Source of the DNA: JBMNTQ01 sp050945815
GTDB lineage: Bacteria > Bacillota > Clostridia > Christensenellales > JBMNTQ01
Length of the DNA stretch: 25,079 nucleotides
Direction: 5' to 3'
Assembly: GCA_050945815.1 (NCBI GenBank)
Contig: JBMNTQ010000009.1
Span: 1 to 25,079 of the forward strand
The translations under genes were made by a program, and so were the position numbers. The notes under the pieces are model-generated. The model did no database searches. It saw nothing but the letters and a program-made list of their open reading frames with translations, and was not told where the DNA came from. Position 1 is the stretch's first letter, and each line of letters begins with the position of its first letter. Below, piece after piece: positions 13,868-20,676 of this stretch.

Positions 13868-15490
13868 TCAATTATCCAGGATATACCAAGTGTGTATTTC
13901 GTTGAAAATAGTTGGATCCAGCAGTTCGTTTATACCCTGCAGGGACTGGTGATGGAGGAGTGACCGGGTTTTGAAGCACAGGCTTATGTGGGGCAGGTCT
14001 TGTACGAATTTTTTCTGGACAGATTGCATAGCGCCCTGAAAATCACTTTCGTCTGCTGCGGACGCAGCCCTGAGCAGGGCTGACATTTCGGTATCGAAGT
14101 AGCTGCCGAAATTCAGCGGGCCTCCTGAAGCTAAGAAGGGGGAAAGGTCTGGGGTGTTGGAGCGGTAGGTGCTGACCAGCGCCAAATCGAAATCTCTTGC
14201 ATTGAGCCGGCCGGTGTAGTCGCTATAGGAGACAGCTTCGATCGTGATATCGAAGCCTGTATGTTCCAGTTGGCGCTGGATGGCGTCGGCCATATCCGTC
14301 ATGGAGGTGTTTAGCACATCGCTTTGCACCAGAATAGAGAAGGACAGGGGTTGCATGGATGCGTTTTCCAGGATGCCGTCTTGGTTTCTGTCTTCATAGC
14401 CTGCAGAAGCGAGCAGAGAATGGATTTCTTTGCTGTTGGCAGGAGTGTAGGTATAGCGAATGTCGCTGAGATAGGAGCCGGGCAGCATGGGCCAGTCTGC
14501 AGCGACTGCGTGGTTGGAGTAGGCGCGGGTAATGAGGGCTGTTTTGTCTAGCGAATAGGCAAGGGCTTGGCGGATGGTTTTGTTTGCAAGATTAGGGTGG
14601 CTGAAATTCAGGGCGAGATAGTCGTAGTAGAGGGTTGGGACTTCTCGCAGGGTGTTGACGCCGCCTTGCTTGTAGGTAGCGGCATTGATTTCATCGGCAT
14701 AGAGAAGATGGATGTCGCCATTTTCGAACGCTGAAGATGCTGCGCTGGAATCTTTCATGCACAGCGCGGATATTTGCGTGATGGAGGGGGTGCTGTGCCA
14801 CCATTCCTGATGGAAGGAAAGTTCCATGGAGGCTTCGGGAGTGTAGGATGTTACGCGGTATGGGCCGGTTCCAACCGGCAGTGAACCTGCGCTGTCTCCT
14901 TGGGGCAGTACCGGGAAATTCAGGGTATAGAGAAGCAGGACCAGACCGTTTTTTGGCAGGATGCGCAGGGCGCCGTCCTGAGTCTTTTCGTAGCTTTGGA
15001 TCTGGCTCAAACATTCGGTATAGATGCAGGGGGTACCTTCTGTTGCCCGTTGCTGGATTTGTTCTAGGGTGTAGATGATATCATCTGCGCTGAGGACGGT
15101 GCCGTTATGCCAGGCTACCTCTTCGCGCAGGGAGAAGAGGTAGCTGCCGTCTGGCTGTTTTTCCCACTTGGTAAAAAGAGACGGAGATAGTTCACCGTTT
15201 GCTCCCAGCTTTATCGGCGTTTCATAGACTAGGGAGAGCAGGGAAACCATCTCGGCCGTCACTGCGTCCAGCGGATTGAGCGAATCGGGCCTGAGGGGCA
15301 TGGATACCTTCAGATGGCCGTCTGTGGGCATACTGATCGATTCGCTGGGAATGGCGGTGATTGGGGGCGTTTCTGTTGCGCCGGGCAGGGAATCGATGTT
15401 GCAGCCGACCATGATGGCGGCGCTTAGCAACGCCAGCACCAAACAGAGGATTTTTTTAGAGATTGTTGTAGAGCCTTTTGTATATTGCAT
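13868..15490 (-). CDS. Lipoprotein substrate-binding protein, SBP_bac_5 (peptide/nickel ABC) family
   Basis: A 540-residue extracytoplasmic solute-binding protein of the oligopeptide/nickel family. I start at ATG 15490, giving basic residues (STTISKK), a hydrophobic stretch and a lipobox ending at C30 (IMVGC), so it is a membrane-anchored lipoprotein. The mature part has the family motifs RPDSLNPLDAVTAEM, the WHNGTVLSADDIIYTLEQI block, GTGPYRVTSY, and IRQALAYSLDK. There is no SD worth the name, and the start lies 35 bases inside the transglycosylase gene, so coupling is likely. No permease or ATPase genes accompany it. It could bind peptides (including cell-wall peptides), given its neighbour; that is inference. 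Confidence 0.9.
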   Translation of the reverse strand: MQYTKGSTTISKKILCLVLALLSAAIMVGCNIDSLPGATETPPITAIPSESISMPTDGHLKVSMPLRPDSLNPLDAVTAEMVSLLSLVYETPIKLGANGELSPSLFTKWEKQPDGSYLFSLREEVAWHNGTVLSADDIIYTLEQIQQRATEGTPCIYTECLSQIQSYEKTQDGALRILPKNGLVLLLYTLNFPVLPQGDSAGSLPVGTGPYRVTSYTPEASMELSFHQEWWHSTPSITQISALCMKDSSAASSAFENGDIHLLYADEINAATYKQGGVNTLREVPTLYYDYLALNFSHPNLANKTIRQALAYSLDKTALITRAYSNHAVAADWPMLPGSYLSDIRYTYTPANSKEIHSLLASAGYEDRNQDGILENASMQPLSFSILVQSDVLNTSMTDMADAIQRQLEHTGFDITIEAVSYSDYTGRLNARDFDLALVSTYRSNTPDLSPFLASGGPLNFGSYFDTEMSALLRAASAADESDFQGAMQSVQKKFVQDLPHISLCFKTRSLLHHQSLQGINELLDPTIFNEIHTWYILDN

Positions 15491-16031
15491 AAGAATCTTT
15501 AACCCTTTGAATGTAGTTTTCTGTTTCGGGGAAGGGGATGACATCTAGATTGGTGCCATCACTGCTGTAGTCTGGGTTGGACTGCCATTTTTGCACATTG
15601 CCGATGCCGGCATTGTAACCTGCCAGCATCAACTCGAGATTGCCGTTATAGCGTTCGTCGAGAAAATCCAGCATCCAGCAGCCATAACGGATGTTGGTGG
15701 CTGGGTCGAACAGGCTTGATTCTGTGTAGTCGTCTTCCTCGCCCAGCTTTTCGGCGATCCATTGGCCTACGTCCGGCATGATCTGCATCAGCCCGCTAGC
15801 GCCTTTGGGAGATACCGCATCGACTTGATATTTGCTTTCTACATAGATGACGGAAGCGACCAAGTAGGGATCCTGACCGTACTCGGCTGCGTATTTGCTG
15901 ATTTCGTCTGGGTAGTCTAGCTTGTAGAAATACTTTTCTGCCAGCTGGTAGCCTACAATGCCCAAGGCCAGCATGAGGGCGATTAAAATAAAAATCAGCA
16001 ACACTTTAGGCTTTTTATTTCGTCTGCTCAT
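15456..16031 (-). CDS. Membrane-anchored lytic transglycosylase (SLT domain)
   Basis: A 191-residue peptidoglycan lytic transglycosylase that cleaves the MurNAc-GlcNAc bond, leaving 1,6-anhydroMurNAc. Residues 10-28 form an N-terminal membrane anchor after a basic start (MSRRNKKPK), so the domain faces outward. The SLT domain has the catalytic E65 (VIYVESKY), then SPKGASGLMQIMPDVGQWIA, and later MLAGYNAGIGNVQKW. Start ATG 16031 follows GGAAAGG; an upstream in-frame GTG is less suitable. It overlaps the end of coaE by 17 bases. Placement after polA-coaE occurs in other Clostridia. Confidence 0.93.
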   Translation of the reverse strand: MSRRNKKPKVLLIFILIALMLALGIVGYQLAEKYFYKLDYPDEISKYAAEYGQDPYLVASVIYVESKYQVDAVSPKGASGLMQIMPDVGQWIAEKLGEEDDYTESSLFDPATNIRYGCWMLDFLDERYNGNLELMLAGYNAGIGNVQKWQSNPDYSSDGTNLDVIPFPETENYIQRVKDSYAIYKRLYNNL

Positions 16032-16626
16032 ATGATACCTTTCCAAGAGCACGCTTCCAAAGGGCGTCTATTTGTATTTTTGTCTGTTCAAAATCGCCAG
16101 AATTATCGATGATATAGTCTGCGCAAGCGCGGCGCTGGTCGTCGCTCAGTTGGCTGTGGATTCGTGCTGCTGCTTCGCTTTTGCTCAAGCCGTCGCGCTG
16201 CATGATACGGCGGATGCGCAGATCATAGTCGCAGACCACGAGCCAGACTTCGTCCATGTTGTGGTGCATGCCGACTTCGATCAAAAGGGGCACATCCAGC
16301 ACACACAGGCCCACTTCCGCTTCGATCTCTCTGGCCTGCCGGAGGGATTCCGGAATGATGAGGGGATGCAGCACGGCGTTTAACCGCTGGAGGGCATCGG
16401 GTTGGGAAAATACCAGCTTGGAGAGCTTGGAGCGGTCTAGTTCGCCTTTTTCATTGAAATAGGCCTGACCAAAGCTTTCCTGTAAGGCTAGATTTCCCGC
16501 TTGTCCGGGTTGGACAACTTCCCGCGATATTTGGTCGGCACAGACGATCTGGGCGCCTAGGTCGCGCAGGCGAGCGCTTACTTTGCTTTTGCCGGAGGCA
16601 ATACCGCCGGTGAGTCCGATTAGCAT
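16015..16626 (-). CDS. coaE: Dephospho-CoA kinase
   Basis: Last step of CoA synthesis: ATP-dependent 3'-phosphorylation of dephospho-CoA. The 203-residue protein starts MLIGLTGGIASGKS, with the P loop GGIASGKS at 7-14, and has ADQISREVV (D31), VLDVPLLIEVG and the LID-region RRIMQRDGLSKSEAAARI. The start at ATG 16626 fits the family. AAAGGAG lies 11 bases upstream, a little far; an in-frame GTG whose G is shared with the polA stop codon (TAGTG, 16662) would add 12 residues and is an alternative. It sits between polA and the transglycosylase. Confidence 0.95.
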   Translation of the reverse strand: MLIGLTGGIASGKSKVSARLRDLGAQIVCADQISREVVQPGQAGNLALQESFGQAYFNEKGELDRSKLSKLVFSQPDALQRLNAVLHPLIIPESLRQAREIEAEVGLCVLDVPLLIEVGMHHNMDEVWLVVCDYDLRIRRIMQRDGLSKSEAAARIHSQLSDDQRRACADYIIDNSGDFEQTKIQIDALWKRALGKVSYEQTK

Positions 16627-16661
16627 AGACGCGGATACTCCTTTGCTGTGATTTTCAGGCA

Positions 16662-19211
16662 CTATTTTGTTTCAAACCAGTTGAGGCCCTGGTGGACGTC
16701 GGCTAGCAGCGGGACCTTCAGGGACATGACATTTTGCATACAATCCTGCAGGAGGGCTGCAACGGCATCCGCCTCGTCTTTCGGCGCTTCCACCAGCAAT
16801 TCATCGTGGACTTGCAGAATCAGCCGGGCAGTAAGCTTTCTTTGCTCCAGCTCGCGAAAAACGCGAATCATGGCAATTTTGATGATGTCTGCCGCTGTTC
16901 CTTGAATGGGCATATTTAGAGCAACCCGTTCGCCAAATTGGCGGATGTTGTAGTTTTTTGAGTGCAGCTCCGGTATATAGCGGCGGCGGCCGGACAATGT
17001 GGAGACATAGCCGTCTTGCTTGGCCTGCTCGACTACTTCATCCATGTAGCTCTTTACGCCGGGGTAGCGTTCTAGATATGTGGTGATGTATTCTGCTGCC
17101 CGGTAGCGGGGAATGCCCAAGTTTTTTGCCAGTCCGAAATCGCTGATGCCGTATACAATGCCAAAGTTAACGGCCTTGGCACTGGAACGCATGTCTGGTG
17201 TGACCAGCTCTTGGGGGACGGAGAAAACTTCGGCTGCCGTGCGGGTGTGGATATCTTCCCCTTTTCGGAAAGAATCAATTAGAGTCGGGTCGTCGGAGAA
17301 ATGCGCCAGGATACGCAGTTCGATTTGGGAATAGTCTGCATCGACTAAAACCCAGCCGGGGCGGGCAATGAAGGCTCTGCGGATTTCGCGGCCTTGCTCG
17401 GTGCGCACCGGGATATTTTGGAGATTGGGCTCTGTGCTGCTGATGCGCCCGGTGGCCGTGATGGCCTGATTGAAGCTGGAGTGGATACGCCCGTCCGTTC
17501 CTGCCAATTCGACCAGTGCGTCCATATAGGTGCTTTTGAGCTTGGTCAGTTGACGGTATTGAATGATGAGGGGAATCACCGGGTGACTGTCTAGCAGCCG
17601 TTCTAGAACCTCAATGTCGGTGGAATAGCCGGTTTTGGTTTTCCTGCCGGCTTGAAGACCCAGCTTTTCAAACAGAACGACTCCCAATTGTTTGGGAGAG
17701 GAAATATTGAATGTTTCACCGGACAGGCTGTATATCTCCTTAGAGACTCGGGCGATTTCATGGGCGTATTCCTGAGACAGCTGGGAGAGGGCATTGAAAT
17801 CTACGGCAAAACCTTCCTGCTCCATGCTGAACAGAACATTTGCCAAGGGCATTTCAACATCGTACAGCAGAGGAAGCTGGTTGCTTTGACGCAATTCTGA
17901 TTCCAGTATGGTTTTGAGATGGTAGAGAGAGGCTGCGCCTTCATCTTGCAGGCCTATTTCCTGGAATATTTTTTTGCGATTACCCAGCCAGGCAGGCTGG
18001 AACACGTAGGAGGCCAGCATAATATCGAAACCTACGGCGAAGGCCGGGATGTTTAAACTGCACAGCTGTCCCATCAGTTGCTTGGAATCGAACACGATGA
18101 GGGGAGTATCGCCCAGGTGGTTTTGGAGAGCGTGCAAGGCGTCAGGCAACTCCCAGCCTGTATCCAACAGGGTTTTTTGGATCGGGAAGAGCAGTTGCAA
18201 TTCCTCGTGGGCTGCTACGGTTAGGTCATCCCCAATGTCTAAAGCGACGAGGGAGCCGTCGGTGATATCCAATTGTATAGGTTGGCCCGGTTCGACTACA
18301 ATGGTTTTAGAAGGCCGCTGGGAGCTTTTTGGGGACTGGCCGGCCCCAAGGTTTTGGCCGGTGATGCGTTCAAACAGGCTTTTAAAGCTGAGTTCTTCAA
18401 ATGCCGGGCGAAGATGCTCTGCACCCGGCATCACAAAAGTTAAGTCCTCGAGGCTGATTGTTAAAGGGATGTCTTGGCGGATGGTTGCGATGTCTTTGCT
18501 CATGCGTGCCAGGTCGGTGTTAGCGGCAATCTTTTCGCCAAGCTTTCCTTTGATTTGGCCGGCATGTTCGAGGACGTTTTCCAGGCTGCCGTATTCATGC
18601 AGCAGCTTGAGAGCCGTTTTTTCACCTACGCCGGGGATGCCGGGGATGTTGTCGGAGGAATCGCCCATGAGCCCCTTGAGATCCGTTACTTGGCTGGGGG
18701 TAAGCTGCCAGGTTTGCATAAGCCATTCCTGGGTGCATTCCACGGTATCCGTTATGCCCTTGCGGGTGAGTAAGACGCGGGTATGGTCGGATATGAGTTG
18801 GAGAGCGTCTTTGTCGCCAGTGACTAAAAGGGCGCTGATTTGGTTTGTTTCGCAGATTTTTGCCAGAGCGCCTAGAATATCGTCGGCCTCGAAGCTTTCG
18901 CATTCCAGGACTGTGATGTTCATTGCGCGGAGCAGGTTTTTCAGCAGAGCAAACTGCGACCCAAGATCCTCCGGGGTTTCTTTGCGGCCGGCTTTGTAAT
19001 CCTCGAACTGGGCATGACGAAACGTAGGGCCCTTTTTATCCAGGGCCACAGCAAGATGGGTGGGTGAATGGTCTTCCAGCAGCCTCAACAGCATACTGAT
19101 AAAGCCATATACCGCATTGGTTGGTTCGCCGTTTTTATTGTTCATGGGCGGCAAAGCGTAGAATGCACGATGCATGAGGCTATTGCCGTCGATGGCCACC
19201 AGCTTGGTCAT
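16662..19211 (-). CDS. polA: DNA polymerase I (proofreading-deficient type)
   Basis: Gap-filling and Okazaki-fragment polymerase. The 849 residues comprise a 5'-3' exonuclease/flap domain (about 1-290; LVAIDGNSLMHRAFYALP, GDKDALQLI, GLMGDSSDNIPGIPGVG), a degenerate 3'-5' exonuclease domain (about 310-480), and a polymerase domain with motif A DADYSQIELRILAH, motif B KAVNFGIVYG and motif C QVHDELLVE (H802-D803-E804). The DxE of the proofreading site reads DIG (ALDIGDD), and the YxxxD motif is not visible, so proofreading is probably lost, as in Bacillus stearothermophilus Pol I. Start ATG 19211 has GAAGGGATG. It heads the polA-coaE-SLT-SBP operon. Confidence 0.97.
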   Translation of the reverse strand: MTKLVAIDGNSLMHRAFYALPPMNNKNGEPTNAVYGFISMLLRLLEDHSPTHLAVALDKKGPTFRHAQFEDYKAGRKETPEDLGSQFALLKNLLRAMNITVLECESFEADDILGALAKICETNQISALLVTGDKDALQLISDHTRVLLTRKGITDTVECTQEWLMQTWQLTPSQVTDLKGLMGDSSDNIPGIPGVGEKTALKLLHEYGSLENVLEHAGQIKGKLGEKIAANTDLARMSKDIATIRQDIPLTISLEDLTFVMPGAEHLRPAFEELSFKSLFERITGQNLGAGQSPKSSQRPSKTIVVEPGQPIQLDITDGSLVALDIGDDLTVAAHEELQLLFPIQKTLLDTGWELPDALHALQNHLGDTPLIVFDSKQLMGQLCSLNIPAFAVGFDIMLASYVFQPAWLGNRKKIFQEIGLQDEGAASLYHLKTILESELRQSNQLPLLYDVEMPLANVLFSMEQEGFAVDFNALSQLSQEYAHEIARVSKEIYSLSGETFNISSPKQLGVVLFEKLGLQAGRKTKTGYSTDIEVLERLLDSHPVIPLIIQYRQLTKLKSTYMDALVELAGTDGRIHSSFNQAITATGRISSTEPNLQNIPVRTEQGREIRRAFIARPGWVLVDADYSQIELRILAHFSDDPTLIDSFRKGEDIHTRTAAEVFSVPQELVTPDMRSSAKAVNFGIVYGISDFGLAKNLGIPRYRAAEYITTYLERYPGVKSYMDEVVEQAKQDGYVSTLSGRRRYIPELHSKNYNIRQFGERVALNMPIQGTAADIIKIAMIRVFRELEQRKLTARLILQVHDELLVEAPKDEADAVAALLQDCMQNVMSLKVPLLADVHQGLNWFETK

Positions 19212-19394
19212 AAAAACATCCCTTCATATTTACTAAATAGATTTTCAATAATAAAACTTTACCACACAGGCGTATAGAAATCAAACGCAATATGAGGGGG
19301 AAGCTAGGCAAGGGCGACTAGGCTGGACAGGCGTTTAGAGTGGAAAACGCTGGGGGCGAATTCATCCTATTTTACCGGAAGCAGCAAAAACAGA

Positions 19395-19423
19395 TTGCAA
19401 ACTTCTGTAAAATGTGCTAACAT
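19395..19423 (+). promoter_or_regulatory. Promoter of tRNA-Leu
   Basis: TTGCAA (19395-19400), 17 bases, TAACAT (19418-19423). The predicted start is about 9 bases before the mature tRNA end. Confidence 0.65.
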
Positions 19424-19438
19424 ATCTTTTGTTGATAC

Positions 19439-19525
19439 GCCGAAGTGGTGGAATTGGCAGACGCGCTGGATTCAAAATCCAGTATGGGCAACCATGTGTG
19501 GGTTCGAGTCCCACCTTCGGCACCA
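19439..19525 (+). tRNA. tRNA-Leu(CAA)
   Basis: A complete 87-nt class II tRNA: acceptor GCCGAAG with CTTCGGC, anticodon loop TTCAAAA (anticodon CAA) in stem CTGGA/TCCAG, a long variable arm, T-arm GGGTTCGAGTCCC, discriminator A, and an encoded CCA. It reads UUG leucine codons. Promoter at 19395-19423, terminator at 19539. Confidence 0.97.
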
Positions 19526-19538
19526 GTTTTAGGACAAG

Positions 19539-19570
19539 AAGTCTTGAGTTTCAAGGCTTTTTGTTGTTTT
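19539..19570 (+). terminator. Terminator after tRNA-Leu
   Basis: A stem of AAGTCTTGA (19539-19547) with TCAAGGCTT (19551-19559), one G-U pair, a 3-base loop, then a T-rich tail TTTTGTTGTTTT. Confidence 0.75.
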
Positions 19571-19631
19571 AGGCGGGAATGGGACGCGATACGGCGCGAA
19601 AGAGGATGATAATGATTCAAGTGAGGGTGAC

Positions 19632-20564
19632 ATGGAAAAAATAAAAAACATCGCTATTGTTGGCATGGGTGCACTAGGCGTGCTGTATGGAGAGCATTTT
19701 GCGAGCAAGCTGGGGCTAAAGGCTGTGACGTTTGTTGCGGATGAGGAGAGGATTGCCAAATATAGAACGCAGGGTGTTTATTCCAATGGAAAGAGATGGG
19801 ACTTCCAGCTTTCTAGTGGAGGGGACGGCGTTGGGCCTGCAGATTTATTGATTTTTTCGGTGAAAGGCACGGCCCTGCTTGATGCGATTGGAGAGGCAGC
19901 TCCTTGGGTGGGCAAAGATACGATTATCCTGTCTTTGCTCAACGGCATTGTCAGCGAGGAGATCATCGGCGAAGCTTTGGGCAATGGGCATGTTTTGCAT
20001 TGTGTGGCCCAGGGGATGGACGCTGTGAAGCTGGGCAACCATCTGACCTATTCCCATATGGGACAGCTGCGCATCGGGGTTTTCCCGGAGGAGCGGGACA
20101 AGCTTCCCCTGCTTGGGAGGATTGAGGAGCTGTTTGACAGAACAGGGCTTCCCTATATGAGAGAAGAGAATATTAAGCGCCGGTTGTGGAGCAAGTGGAT
20201 GCTGAATGTCGGTGTGAACCAGGTGGTTATGGTGGAGCGGGGCAACTATGGTACAGTGCAGCAGCCGGGACGGCCTCGAGAGCTCATGCGGCAGGCAATG
20301 GGTGAGGTTATGATTCTGGCGGAGAAAGAAGGGGTTTTTTTGACCGAGCACGATATAGACGGCTATATTGAGCTGGTGGATACCCTGGATCCGGAGGGGA
20401 TGCCGTCTATGCGGCAGGACGGGATTGAGAGGCGGCCTTCCGAAGTGGAGCTTTTTTCGGGGACAGTGTTAGAGAAGGCGAAAAAGCATGGCCTGAGCTT
20501 GCCTGTTAACGAGATGCTGTATGCTGCGATTAAGGAGATAGAAGCCGGTTATGGGCAGGAGTAG
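19632..20564 (+). CDS. panE: 2-dehydropantoate 2-reductase (ketopantoate reductase)
   Basis: NADPH-dependent reduction of ketopantoate to pantoate in the pantothenate/CoA pathway. The 310-residue protein has the Rossmann motif IAIVGMGALGVLYG (G11, G13, G16), VKGTALLDAI with the usual VK dyad, LLNGIVSEE, the catalytic Lys region RRLWSKWMLNVGVNQ, and the C-terminal PSMRQDGIERRPSEVELFSG, matching the substrate-binding SMxQD motif. Start ATG 19632 with GTGAGGGTG upstream. Several paralogues in this family reduce other keto acids, so the exact substrate is likely but not certain. No panB, panC or panD is adjacent. A strong terminator follows. Confidence 0.88.
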   Translation: MEKIKNIAIVGMGALGVLYGEHFASKLGLKAVTFVADEERIAKYRTQGVYSNGKRWDFQLSSGGDGVGPADLLIFSVKGTALLDAIGEAAPWVGKDTIILSLLNGIVSEEIIGEALGNGHVLHCVAQGMDAVKLGNHLTYSHMGQLRIGVFPEERDKLPLLGRIEELFDRTGLPYMREENIKRRLWSKWMLNVGVNQVVMVERGNYGTVQQPGRPRELMRQAMGEVMILAEKEGVFLTEHDIDGYIELVDTLDPEGMPSMRQDGIERRPSEVELFSGTVLEKAKKHGLSLPVNEMLYAAIKEIEAGYGQE

Positions 20565-20623
20565 GGCGTGACAGGATTGTGCTTGTGGGGTCCTACAGGA
20601 AAAGATGTGTGCGATTGGGCAAG

Positions 20624-20656
20624 AAAAGCGCGGCTTATGGAAAGCCGCGCTTTTTG
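20624..20656. terminator. Bidirectional terminator between panE and the Ca2+ ATPase
   Basis: A 13-bp stem (20624-20636 with 20642-20654; core AGCGCGGCTT/AAGCCGCGCT) with a 5-base loop, flanked by A's on the left and T's on the right. It can therefore end panE on the plus strand and the convergent ATPase gene on the minus strand. Confidence 0.88.
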
Positions 20657-20676
20657 CGCTTGAAACACAGGGCTTG

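Noticed and set aside
13705..13952. Two overlapping plus-strand frames after the Rrf2 gene
   Set aside because: They start inside the Rrf2 terminator, have no ribosome site, and end antisense to the solute-binding protein.
18049..18999. 316-codon plus-strand open frame inside polA
   Set aside because: Antisense shadow of a well-conserved gene; Ser/Arg-rich composition, no ribosome site, no recognisable family.
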